Shown piece by piece: positions 25,930 through 35,906 of a stretch of 64,000 bases of DNA. Source of the DNA: DASYTH01 sp045806965 (GTDB taxonomy: Bacteria; Actinomycetota; Actinomycetes; Mycobacteriales; Pseudonocardiaceae); the NCBI GenBank assembly GCA_045806965.1, contig JBJMIG010000006.1, positions 62,001 to 126,000 on the forward strand, in the 5' to 3' direction. Below the pieces are notes generated by a model. It had not been told where the DNA came from and did not search any database. It saw only the letters and a program-made list of their open reading frames with translations. Numbering within the stretch: the first letter of the stretch is position 1; each line of letters starts with the position of its first letter. Made by a program: the position numbers and the translations under genes.

Positions 25930-27342
25930 GTGAGTGGGCGGCAGGACGAGACGTGGCAGCCACCCGAGCCGGCCACACCCGGCTCGGGCGAACCGCAGCC
26001 GCACGCCCGGATAGATCAACTCGATTCGGAAGCGCAGGATTTCGGGCCGAACGCAGCGCATCTCGATGACGAGGAGCGGACCGACTCGACGCCCTATCCG
26101 GCCCCGCAGCCGCCGCACCAGTCCGGCCCGCACCCCATGCCGGCCCCGCCCGGTCCGCGCCCGCATCCGTCCGGCCCGCACCCGATGCCGCCGTACCAGT
26201 CCGGCCCGCACCCCATGCCGCCGCACCAGTCCGGCCCGCACCAGGTGGCCGCCGAGCAGTCCGGGCCGCACTCGGGCCCACACCCCGTTGGCCCGTCCGG
26301 CCCGTACTACGCCGATCCGGCCGCCGCCTACCCACCACCGCCGCACCGCCCCGGCTACCCGCAGCCGTACCAGCACCAGCCGGGCATGACGCAGCAGGCC
26401 GACCCGCGCGGCCGGGCCGCCGTGCACGCCGACGAGCTGTCCTCGGCCCGGCTGCTCAAGCCGAACAAGCGCCGGCCCCAGTCCGGCTGGCGCAAGGCGG
26501 TGTTCGTGGCCAGCGGACACCTGATCAACGTCGGGGAGAGCCCAGCCGAGGAGAACCGGCGCGCGCTGATCAACCGGGTCAACCAGCCACTGCGGGGCTG
26601 CTACAAGATCGCCATGCTGAGCCTGAAGGGCGGCGTCGGCAAGACCACGACGACCACCACGCTGGGCTCCACGTTCTCCTCGCTGCGCGGCGACCGGGTG
26701 ATCGCGGTGGACGCGAACCCCGACCGGGGCACGCTGAGCCAGAAGATTCCGCTTGAGACCACGGCGACGGTCCGGCACCTGCTCCGCGACGCCACCCGGA
26801 TCAAGCGCTACAGCGACATCCGGGCGTACACCTCGCAGGGCCCGTCACGGCTGGAAGTGCTTGCCAGCGACCAGGATCCCGCGGTCTCCGAGGCGTTCAG
26901 CGAGGATGACTACCGGCGCACGATCACGCTGCTCGAGCACTTCTACAACATCGTGCTCACCGACTGCGGCACCGGTCTGATGCACTCGGCCATGAAGGGT
27001 GTGCTCGACCTGGCCGACTCGCTGGTGATCGTGTCGTCCGGGTCGGTCGACGGCGCGCGCAGCGCATCGGCCACGCTGGACTGGCTGGACGTGCACGGCT
27101 ACCGGGGTCTGGTGGCCCGGTCCGTGGCGGTGATCAACTCAGTACGGCCGAGATCCGGCTCGGTGGATCTGGACCGGCTGGCCCAGCACTTCGGGGCCCG
27201 CTGCCGGGCGGTCTGCCGCATCCCGTTCGACCCGCACCTGGAGGAGGGCGCGGAGATCGAGCTCGACCGGCTGCAGCCGAACACCCGGCTGGCCTTGCTG
27301 GAGATGGCGGCCACCGTGGCCGACGCCTTCCCCGGCGCCTGA
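25930..27342 (+). CDS. ParA/MinD-like ATPase with proline/histidine-rich N-terminus (Rv0530/EspI-like)
   Basis: A 470-residue protein. The N-terminal ~155 residues are disordered and contain SGPHPMP-type repeats. Then comes a conserved linker (SSARLLKPNKRRPQSGWRKAVFVASG) and a SIMIBI ATPase domain (about 225-470) with the deviant Walker A LKGGVGKTT, the switch region VDANPDRGTLSQ and VLTDCGTG. In mycobacteria similar proteins include Rv0530 and EspI of the ESX-1 system. No ESX gene is in the window, so the partner is unknown. The start is GTG 25930 behind AGGGAGG. A short hairpin CTACC/GGTAG (25873-25888) lies upstream. Confidence 0.85.
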   Translation: MSGRQDETWQPPEPATPGSGEPQPHARIDQLDSEAQDFGPNAAHLDDEERTDSTPYPAPQPPHQSGPHPMPAPPGPRPHPSGPHPMPPYQSGPHPMPPHQSGPHQVAAEQSGPHSGPHPVGPSGPYYADPAAAYPPPPHRPGYPQPYQHQPGMTQQADPRGRAAVHADELSSARLLKPNKRRPQSGWRKAVFVASGHLINVGESPAEENRRALINRVNQPLRGCYKIAMLSLKGGVGKTTTTTTLGSTFSSLRGDRVIAVDANPDRGTLSQKIPLETTATVRHLLRDATRIKRYSDIRAYTSQGPSRLEVLASDQDPAVSEAFSEDDYRRTITLLEHFYNIVLTDCGTGLMHSAMKGVLDLADSLVIVSSGSVDGARSASATLDWLDVHGYRGLVARSVAVINSVRPRSGSVDLDRLAQHFGARCRAVCRIPFDPHLEEGAEIELDRLQPNTRLALLEMAATVADAFPGA

Positions 27343-27355
27343 CCGGCGCGGAGCA

Positions 27356-27538
27356 CTAGGCCGGCGGTTCGTCGTCCGGGCGCTTGCGTTCGTTGAGACG
27401 GCGGAGAAACTCGGGATCGTCGTCCGGAGCCACACCTCGCGACTGCCGGGGAGCCACGCTTGCCGGCCGGGCGACGAACGCCCGCCACAGCAGCACGACG
27501 ACGGCCACCGCGCCGATGAGAGCGAGCAGGTACAGCAT
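27356..27538 (-). CDS. Small single-pass membrane protein, unknown
   Basis: A 60-residue protein. An N-terminal helix MLYLLALIGAVAVVVLLWRAF is followed by a charged cytoplasmic tail with DDDPEFLRRLNERKR. GGGAGG lies six bases before the ATG. It converges on the ATPase gene with 13 bases between stops. Such a helix plus charged tail is typical of conserved actinobacterial small proteins, but I cannot name a family. Confidence 0.65.
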   Translation of the reverse strand: MLYLLALIGAVAVVVLLWRAFVARPASVAPRQSRGVAPDDDPEFLRRLNERKRPDDEPPA

Positions 27539-27621
27539 CTGATGCCACCTCCCTTGTGCAGACCCCTCATCGACATTAGCCCGTTTGCACTCGGAGGGTC
27601 GGGACGGTGACAGGCTGGCGA

Positions 27622-27840
27622 TCAGTCCCGGCCGGCCGGCGCGGACGCCTCGGTGGTCAACTCGGCGAGCAACGCCTTGACCTCGGACTCCCGAAACCGG
27701 CGGTGTCCGCCGGGCGTGCGGATCGAACCGATGCGTCCCGCGGTGGCCCACCGCGTCACGGTCTTCGGGTCGACCCGGAACAGGGCCGCGACCTCACCCG
27801 GGGTCAGCAGCCGCTCGCCGATGTGTGTCGCAGCGGTCAC
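27622..27840 (-). CDS. bldC: MerR-type small DNA-binding protein BldC
   Basis: BldC is a small MerR-family helix-turn-helix protein that holds back sporulation and development genes in Streptomyces. This 72-residue protein contains LLTPGEVAALFRVDPKTVTRWATAGRIGSIRTPGGHRRFRE, nearly the whole BldC wing-helix. GTG 27840 has GAGGAGG before it and gives the normal BldC length. There is no ligand-binding domain. It is divergent from the Lrp-type gene; targets in this organism are unknown. Confidence 0.93.
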   Translation of the reverse strand: MTAATHIGERLLTPGEVAALFRVDPKTVTRWATAGRIGSIRTPGGHRRFRESEVKALLAELTTEASAPAGRD

Positions 27841-27991
27841 CAGGGCCTCCTCTACAGCGTTGCACGCATCGTCGCATCTCGCCCGTCGAGTACTCGAACG
27901 GTTGTCCAGAGGTAAAGAGGTAGTAAGGGACAAATCGACCGGTTCGGACATGCCTTGGGATCTGATTTTCGCGGGGCCTAGGCTGGCTGCC

Positions 27992-28441
27992 GTGGATGCC
28001 ACGGACCGCGCGCTGATCGACGCGCTGCGCCGGGACGGCCGGGCCACCTATGCCGAGCTGGGGCGCCAGGTCGGCTTGTCCGCCTCGGCCGTACACGAAC
28101 GGGTCGGCAAGCTCGAGTCGGCCGGAGTGATCCTCGGCTACCACGCCGCGGTCGACCCGGCGGCGGTCGGACTCGGGGTGACCGCGCTGATCGGCATCCA
28201 CCCGACCGACACCGCCGACGACGAGGACGTGGCCACCGCCCTCGGCGGTCTGGCCGAGGTGGAGTCCTGTTACGCGGTGGCCGGCGACGACGCGTTCGTG
28301 GTGAAGGTGCGGGTGGCCACGGTGGACGAGCTGGAGCGGACCCTCGGCCGGCTGCGCCGCATCGACGGGGTGGCCAGGACCAGGACAACGGTGGTGCTCT
28401 CCACCCGGTTCGAGGGCCGGCCGAGCACCGCCGAGGCGTAA
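27992..28441 (+). CDS. Lrp/AsnC-family transcriptional regulator
   Basis: A 149-residue regulator. The N-terminal helix-turn-helix (VDATDRALIDALRRDGRATYAELGRQVGLSASAVHERVGKLE, about 1-45) is followed by a RAM domain (about 60-140) with SCYAVAGDDAFVVKVRV. GTG 27992 gives the usual family N-terminus; there is no clear ribosome-binding site, so the transcript may be leaderless. Ten bases downstream comes a DUF4229 gene, then a cysteine desulfhydrase. Control of amino-acid or sulfur metabolism is a fair guess from the neighbour, but unproven. Confidence 0.85.
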   Translation: MDATDRALIDALRRDGRATYAELGRQVGLSASAVHERVGKLESAGVILGYHAAVDPAAVGLGVTALIGIHPTDTADDEDVATALGGLAEVESCYAVAGDDAFVVKVRVATVDELERTLGRLRRIDGVARTRTTVVLSTRFEGRPSTAEA

Positions 28442-28450
28442 CCTCCAGCC

Positions 28451-28723
28451 ATGTCGGATGCCCGCCTCGGCCGCGACCTGGCGCTCTACACGCTGGTCCG
28501 AGTCGGCCTGGTGGCCGCGGTCACCGGGCTGCTCCTGGTGTTCGACGTGCCGTTCCTGGTGGCGCTCGCGGTGGCCGTGGTGGTCGGTTTCCCGGTCGGC
28601 CTGCTGGTCTTCCGGGGACTGAACCGGCGGGTGACCGAGGGCCTCGCCGCCCGCGGCGCCGCCAAGCACGCCGAGCGCGAGCGGCTGCGCGCCGAGCTGC
28701 GCGGCGAGGACGATCGCGGATGA
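28451..28723 (+). CDS. DUF4229 small membrane protein
   Basis: This 90-residue protein has two helices (about 10-28 and 32-52: LVRVGLVAAVTGLLLVFDVP, FLVALAVAVVVGFPVGLLVF), then a basic and acidic tail ending ERERLRAELRGEDDRG. The pattern fits DUF4229. Its TGA overlaps the ATG of the next gene (ATGA). Function is unknown; the gene often sits near menaquinone genes in actinobacteria. Confidence 0.8.
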   Translation: MSDARLGRDLALYTLVRVGLVAAVTGLLLVFDVPFLVALAVAVVVGFPVGLLVFRGLNRRVTEGLAARGAAKHAERERLRAELRGEDDRG

Positions 28724-29817
28724 CCGCGGTGGACCGATGTAGCGACACGACCCGGGACTGGGTCTGCGAGGCGGTCCGGATCATCGAGGCGGACGCCAAC
28801 CGCAGCGCGGACACCCACCTGCTGGCGTTCCCGCTGCCGCCGGACTGGAATATCCAGCTTTACCTGAAGGACGAGTCCACCCACCCCACCGGCTCGCTCA
28901 AGCACCGGCTGGCCCGCTCGCTGTTTCTCTACGCGCTGTGCAACGGCTGGATCCTCGAGGGCACCCCGGTGATCGAGGCGTCCTCCGGGTCGACCGCGGT
29001 GTCCGAGGCCTACTTCGCCCGGATGCTTGGCCTGCCGTTCATCGCGGTCATGCCGGCCACCATCAGCGAGGAGAAGGTGGCGCTGATCGAGCGGCAGGGC
29101 GGCGCCTGCCACTTCATCGAGGAGCCCAGCCAGATCTACGCCGAGGCCCGGCGCCTCGCCGAGCAGCTCGGCGGGCACTTCATCGACCAGTTCACCAACG
29201 CCGAACGGGCCACCGACTGGCGCGGCAACAACAACATCGCCGAGTCGATCTTCGAGCAGCTGGCCCTCGAACCGCATCCGGAACCGGACTGGGTCGTGGT
29301 CGGTGCCGGCACCGGCGGTACCAGCGCCACGATCGGCCGGTTCATCCGCTACCGGCGGCTGCGTACCAGGCTGGCCGTGGTGGACCCGGAGAACTCGGTG
29401 TTCTTCGACGCGTGGCGCGACGCCGAGCCGGCGTTGACCAGTTGCCAGGGCTCCCGGATCGAGGGCATCGGCCGGCCGAGGGTGGAGCCGTCGTTCATCG
29501 GCGAGGTGATCGACCGCATGATCAAGGTTCCGGACGCCGCGTCGCTGGCCGTCATCCGGACCGTGCGGCGGCTGCTCGGCCGGCAGGTCGGCGGCTCGAC
29601 CGGCACCAACCTCTGGGGCGCCTTCCAGATCGTCGCCGAGCTGAAGGCGGCGGGCCGCAGCGCAAGCGTGGTCACCCTGCTGTGTGACGGCGGCGAGCGC
29701 TACGCCAACACCTACTACGACGACGCCTGGTTGGCCCGCCACCATCTGGATCTCGGGCCGTACCAACGGTTTCTGGACACGTTCCTGGCCACCGGGGAGT
29801 GGGTCGGCGAGCCATAG
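28720..29817 (+). CDS. cds1: L-cysteine desulfhydrase Cds1-like PLP enzyme
   Basis: A 365-residue fold-type II PLP protein. The Schiff-base lysine is in HPTGSLKHRLARSLFLYALCNGW, and the phosphate loop is EASSGSTAVSEAYF. NAERATDWRGNNNIAESIF and VVGAGTGGTSATIGR are very close to my recollection of M. tuberculosis Rv3684 (Cds1), which breaks cysteine into H2S, ammonia and pyruvate. The length matches. A cysteine synthase role is the alternative, but the RGNNNIAES block favours Cds1. It is coupled by overlap to the DUF4229 gene and converges on menA. Confidence 0.88.
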   Translation: MTAVDRCSDTTRDWVCEAVRIIEADANRSADTHLLAFPLPPDWNIQLYLKDESTHPTGSLKHRLARSLFLYALCNGWILEGTPVIEASSGSTAVSEAYFARMLGLPFIAVMPATISEEKVALIERQGGACHFIEEPSQIYAEARRLAEQLGGHFIDQFTNAERATDWRGNNNIAESIFEQLALEPHPEPDWVVVGAGTGGTSATIGRFIRYRRLRTRLAVVDPENSVFFDAWRDAEPALTSCQGSRIEGIGRPRVEPSFIGEVIDRMIKVPDAASLAVIRTVRRLLGRQVGGSTGTNLWGAFQIVAELKAAGRSASVVTLLCDGGERYANTYYDDAWLARHHLDLGPYQRFLDTFLATGEWVGEP

Positions 29818-29830
29818 GCGGCCGGTGGCG

Positions 29831-30703
<873 letters not shown>

Positions 30704-30760
30704 GTCCCCATCTTGCCCGCCGGGGTCCGGCTGGCACGGCCCCCGCCACGGTGACCTGCG

Positions 30761-31930
30761 CTACCCGGGCGGGTCCGCCCGGCCGAGTGTTGCCGCGACC
30801 GCGGCCCGATCCACCTTGCCCGGCCCGCGCAGCGGCAGCGCGTCGACCACTCGCAACACCGCCGGCACCGCGGGAGCACCGAGCTCCGCCCGAACCGCCG
30901 CCCGCAGCGCGTCGGCGTCCGGCGAACCGTTGTGGGTGGGCCGCACGGCCGCCGCCACCCGCTGTCCCCATTCCGGGTCGGGCAGCGCGACCACGCACGC
31001 CTCGGCCACCCCGGGCTGCGCGGTGAGCACCCGCTCCACCTCGGCCGCGGCCACCTTCATCCCGCCGGTGTTGATCACGTCGTCCGGCCGGCCGAGCACC
31101 TCGAGCGTGCCGTCCGGCCGGATCCGCCCGAGGTCGCCGGTGCGGAACCAGCCGCGGGCGAACGCCGCCGCGGACGCGGTGGACACCCCCGACGAGGCCG
31201 CCGGCCGGTACCCGGTGGCCAGGGTCGGCCCGGACAGTTCGATCACCCCGGTGTCGCCGATTCGCATCCCGACTCCGGCCAGTGGCACCCCGTCGTACAC
31301 GCAGCCGCCCGCGGTCTCGGTCATGCCGTAGGTGGTGACCGCCCGCACCCCGGCGTCCAGTGCCCGGCGCAGCAGGGTCGGGGTGGTCGCCGCCCCGCCG
31401 ACCAGCACCGCGTCGAACGCGCGCAGCGCCCGCAACCCGTCACCGTCGAGCAGCCGGCCGAGTTGGGTCGGCACCAGCGCGGTGTAGTGCGGCCCCTCGG
31501 TGCCGAGCAGGTCGGCCGCCGCCTCGGTGAACCCCTTGGCCCGAAAGCCGGTCGCGGTGCCGAGCAGCACCGGATCCCGCCCGGCCATGATCGACCGGAC
31601 CAGCACCTGCACCCCGGCGATGTGCTGGGCGGGCAGCGCGAGCAGCCAGCCGCCGGGCCCGCCGAGCCGCTCGTGGGTGGCGTTGGCCGAGGCCCGCAGC
31701 GCGGCCGAGGACAGCTCGACGCCCTTCGCCGTCCCGGTCGACCCGGAGGTGGCCACCACCAGCGCCGTGCCGGGCTCGACCGGGAACCCCGGCGCCGCGG
31801 CCAGGCGCAGCCGCTCGTCGCCAACCGCCAGCGGCAGCACCGCGGGGCCGGAGCCGTCCAGCGCCGCGCGCAGCGCGCCGATCAGCGCGGTGACCGCGAC
31901 CGGCGATCCGTCGAGCCGCACCTCACGCAT
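30761..31930 (-). CDS. menE: o-Succinylbenzoate-CoA ligase
   Basis: MenE activates o-succinylbenzoate with CoA through an acyl-adenylate. The 389-residue protein is short for an AMP-binding enzyme, as actinobacterial MenE is. Visible motifs are the P-loop VVATSGSTGTAKGVELS, the adenine motif TTYGMTETAGG and GWFRTGDLGRI, plus the C-terminal lid with GKVDR. ATG 31930 is chosen; GTG and TTG codons lie just upstream and no strong ribosome-binding site is visible. menC, needed to make its substrate, is not in the window. Confidence 0.9.
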   Translation of the reverse strand: MREVRLDGSPVAVTALIGALRAALDGSGPAVLPLAVGDERLRLAAAPGFPVEPGTALVVATSGSTGTAKGVELSSAALRASANATHERLGGPGGWLLALPAQHIAGVQVLVRSIMAGRDPVLLGTATGFRAKGFTEAAADLLGTEGPHYTALVPTQLGRLLDGDGLRALRAFDAVLVGGAATTPTLLRRALDAGVRAVTTYGMTETAGGCVYDGVPLAGVGMRIGDTGVIELSGPTLATGYRPAASSGVSTASAAAFARGWFRTGDLGRIRPDGTLEVLGRPDDVINTGGMKVAAAEVERVLTAQPGVAEACVVALPDPEWGQRVAAAVRPTHNGSPDADALRAAVRAELGAPAVPAVLRVVDALPLRGPGKVDRAAVAATLGRADPPG

Positions 31931-32115
31931 GACGTCATCATCCACAGTTACCAATTGTCACCGGCCGACTACCCACCGGCCTTCGCTGTCTTTATTCTGG
32001 CCAGGAAACAAAATCTCGTCTGGGGCGACGGGTCGTCCCTCGAGTCACTGCTCATTTCTCTGCGTTTAGCCAACCGTGCCCATTTCCCGGTGACCCAACC
32101 TGCGGAGGTCTTTCG

Positions 32116-33066
32116 GTGACGGACCTGCAATCATCACCCGACCGGACATTAACCGAGGAACAGAGCTCCACCCGACGCTGGAGCCTGGTCGTCTACAGCG
32201 CGATCGCCGGCGTTGTGCTCGCCGTCATCTGGTCGCCACGACTCGTCGACGGCGTCATCGCCAGCTCGATAGCCGACCCGGTGGTCGGCGGCGACGCCAC
32301 CGACGTGGCGATCAGCGGCTCCGCGGCGGCCGCGGTGTTCGCGTTCATCACCGGTGTCGGCGGCATGTTCACCGCCTGCAATATCGCCGTCTTCGGCGCG
32401 ATCGCCCCCCTTTCCGCGCAGCCGGACGGCCTGCGCAACAAACTCGTCGCGGTGCTCCGGCCAATCGGCTGGCTGGCCCTCGGCGCGGTTGTGGTGGCCG
32501 GTGTCTACGGCGCCATCGGCGTATTCATCGGCGACAACTCCCCGCAACTGTCCGATGCGCGGATCGGAGATCCGCAGACCGGGCTTCGGGTGCGCTCGAT
32601 CCAGTCGGCCGTGGTGTTCACCCTGATCGGCGCGGTGATGGTCTGGTACGCGCTTGGCAAACTCCGGTTGGCGCGCTTCCCGCTCGACCGCTTCTTCGCC
32701 AGGTACCGCTGGGCCGAGATGGCCTTCCTCGGCGCGCTGATCGGCGGGTTCCTGGTCGGCCGGCCATTCGGCATGTTCCGCCATATGTACGAATACGCGG
32801 CGTCCACCGACAACCCGCTCATCGGGTTCCTGACCTTTGCCCTCCAGTCACTGGGAAATATCGTCGGCGTCACCATTCTGCTGTTGCTCATCACCCTGCT
32901 GACCCGGGGCGGGTTCCAGCGCTGGCTGGCCGCCACGCCGAGCCGCGCGGCCAGGTTCACCGCCGCCGCGTTCACCGTCTTCGGCACGTTCTTCATCTTC
33001 TATTGGGGCGTCAAACTCGGCAGCCGGGCCGGCTGGTACTGGTGGCCGACCATGCCCTACAGCTGA
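32116..33066 (+). CDS. Multi-pass membrane protein, unknown
   Basis: A 316-residue protein with about seven predicted helices (for example 23-41, 67-95, 113-135, 163-185, 202-218, 240-270, 284-303). AFITGVGGMFTACNIAVFGAIAPLS contains a Gly-rich helix break with a Cys, loosely reminiscent of the LysE/DsbD (CcdA) superfamily, but the second Cys motif is missing. Large loops carry RIGDPQTGLRVRSIQSAV and GRPFGMFRHMYEYA. I cannot assign a function. GTG 32116 follows GGAGGT. It converges on menB with only three bases between stops. Confidence 0.7.
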   Translation: MTDLQSSPDRTLTEEQSSTRRWSLVVYSAIAGVVLAVIWSPRLVDGVIASSIADPVVGGDATDVAISGSAAAAVFAFITGVGGMFTACNIAVFGAIAPLSAQPDGLRNKLVAVLRPIGWLALGAVVVAGVYGAIGVFIGDNSPQLSDARIGDPQTGLRVRSIQSAVVFTLIGAVMVWYALGKLRLARFPLDRFFARYRWAEMAFLGALIGGFLVGRPFGMFRHMYEYAASTDNPLIGFLTFALQSLGNIVGVTILLLLITLLTRGGFQRWLAATPSRAARFTAAAFTVFGTFFIFYWGVKLGSRAGWYWWPTMPYS

Positions 33067-33069
33067 TCC

Positions 33070-33993
<924 letters not shown>

Positions 33994-34125
33994 CGCCGCA
34001 GCATATGGCCTGCCTGTGGACAGCTCTGAGCACCGGCCGGTGCGGCGTGCCAAGCTTGGCCTCGTGCACGACACCGACTCCGCTCGCAAGGTCGGCCACC
34101 CGCGCCGGGTGCGCGAGGTGCCCTG

Positions 34126-35814
34126 GTGAACCCGTCGACCGCGCAGGCCGCGGTGATCGTGGACGAGTTGGTGCGCAACCGGATCCGGTCGGTAGTGCTG
34201 TGCCCCGGTTCGCGCAACGCGGCGCTGGCCTTGGCCCTGCACCAGGCCGCCGAACGTGGCGAGCTGAGCCTGCACGTACGCACCGACGAGCGTGCCGCGG
34301 GGTTCCTCGCCGTCGGACTGTCCATCGGGGACGGTCGACCGGCGGCGGTGGTGTGCACCTCCGGCACCGCCGCGGCGAACCTGCATCCGGCCGTGCTGGA
34401 GGCGTACCACTCCGGCGTCGGGCTGCTCGCGCTCACCGCGGACCGGCCGGCCGAACTGCACGGCAGCGGCGCCAACCAGACCATCGACCAGCGGCTGCTG
34501 TTCGGTCCGGCGGCGGTCGCCGTGGACTTCCCGGTGGCCGAGCGGCGCGGCGGACAGAACCCGGTGTGGCGCGGGCTGGTCTGCCGGGCGGTCGCGCAGG
34601 CCGAGCACGGCCGGCCGGTGCACGTGAACATCCCGTTCCGCGAGCCGCTGGTGCCCACCTTCGAACCGCGCTGGCCGGAGGCGCTGGACGGCCGGCCGGG
34701 TCGGCGCCCGTGGACCACCTCGGCCGCGCCCCGGTCGCTCACCGGCAGCCGGGTGGACTTCCCGTTGCCGGCGAGAACGCTGATGGTGGTGGGCTGGGGC
34801 CGGGCGGACCGGGCGACGGCCCCCGCCCGGGTGGCCGCCCGGGCCGGGTGGCCGGTGGTGGCCGAGCCGGGCCGGCAGGCCGCCGCGCTGGCCGGCGGCG
34901 CCGGCGTACTGCGTTGCGGCGCGTTGCTGCTGGCCTGTGGTGAGCTGCCCGAGCCGATGCGACCGGACGCGGTGGTCGTGGTCGGCCGGCCGACGCTCTC
35001 CCGGGGGGTGCGTGGGCTGATGGGCCGGGCCCCGGTGTACGGCATCGGCGACCATCCACAGTGGACCGATCCGCAGTACGTGGCCGAGCACGTCCGGGGC
35101 TGGCTCGACCTGGACGACATGCCCGCCGTGGCCGCACCGGACGCGGACTGGCCGGCCGCTTGGCACGAGGCCGACGTGCGCGCGGCGACGGCGGCGGACA
35201 AGCTGCTTGACGAAGAGGACTGGCCGACCGGTCTCGGCGTGGCGCGCGATGTGTTCGACGCACTGCCCGCCGGCGCCAGCCTGTTCCTCGGCTCCTCCAA
35301 CCCGATTCGCGACATGGACCTGGTCGCGGCGCCGAGGGCGGACGTGTCGGTGTACGCCAACCGCGGTGTCGCCGGCATCGACGGCAACCTCTCCACCGCC
35401 ATCGGCATCGCACTGACCCGTCCGGCCGCGCCGGCGTACGCCCTCGTCGGCGACCTCACCTTCGTGCACGATCTCAACGCCCTGGCGATCGGCCCGCTCG
35501 AGCGGCGTCCGGCGCTGACCATTGTGGTGCACAACGACGACGGCGGCGGCATCTTCACCCTGCTCGAGCAGGGCGCCGCGGAACACGGCCTGAGTTTTGA
35601 GCGCGTGTTCGGCACCCCGGTCGGCGCCGACCTCGCCTCGCTGTGTGCCGGCTACCACGTCCCGCACACGCTGGCCGCCGATCCGGCCGGGCTGCGCGCC
35701 GCGCTCGCCCCGGGCGCGGGCCTGCGGGTGGTCGAGGTCCGCTCCGACCGCGACCGGCTGCGCGATCTGCACGCCAGACTGCGTGCCGCCGTCATCGAAT
35801 CCGCACTGCGCTGA
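34126..35814 (+). CDS. menD: SEPHCHC synthase, thiamine diphosphate dependent
   Basis: MenD is the first committed enzyme of menaquinone synthesis, adding 2-oxoglutarate to isochorismate. The 562-residue protein has the three-domain ThDP-enzyme layout. The N-terminal block (VVLCPGSRNAALALALH ... VRTDERAAGFLAVGL ... CTSGTAAANLHPAVLEA) contains the conserved catalytic region, and the C-terminal part has the diphosphate/Mg motif GDLTFVHDLNAL ... NDDGGGIF. SSNPIRDMD and NRGVAGIDGNLSTAIGIA are also typical. GTG 34126 is the likely start. menB is divergent across 132 bases. Confidence 0.95.
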   Translation: MNPSTAQAAVIVDELVRNRIRSVVLCPGSRNAALALALHQAAERGELSLHVRTDERAAGFLAVGLSIGDGRPAAVVCTSGTAAANLHPAVLEAYHSGVGLLALTADRPAELHGSGANQTIDQRLLFGPAAVAVDFPVAERRGGQNPVWRGLVCRAVAQAEHGRPVHVNIPFREPLVPTFEPRWPEALDGRPGRRPWTTSAAPRSLTGSRVDFPLPARTLMVVGWGRADRATAPARVAARAGWPVVAEPGRQAAALAGGAGVLRCGALLLACGELPEPMRPDAVVVVGRPTLSRGVRGLMGRAPVYGIGDHPQWTDPQYVAEHVRGWLDLDDMPAVAAPDADWPAAWHEADVRAATAADKLLDEEDWPTGLGVARDVFDALPAGASLFLGSSNPIRDMDLVAAPRADVSVYANRGVAGIDGNLSTAIGIALTRPAAPAYALVGDLTFVHDLNALAIGPLERRPALTIVVHNDDGGGIFTLLEQGAAEHGLSFERVFGTPVGADLASLCAGYHVPHTLAADPAGLRAALAPGAGLRVVEVRSDRDRLRDLHARLRAAVIESALR

Positions 35815-35906
35815 GCTACCGCGCGCGCCGCCGCGCCAGTCTCACTGGGTAAAACCCCACTGATTGTCGGTAGTGGTAAGCGGCGGCCCGTGGTTACGTA
35901 GGAGAC

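Noticed and set aside
33994..35772. Very long open frame antisense to menD, continuous with menB
   Set aside because: It lacks the MenB family N-terminus, is Arg/Pro/Gly-rich and lies opposite a clear menD. High GC leaves such antisense frames open by chance. MenB starts at 33993.
35859..35878. Short CCACT/AGTGG hairpin before the M1 peptidase gene
   Set aside because: Only five base pairs with a ten-base loop; expected by chance in this base composition.
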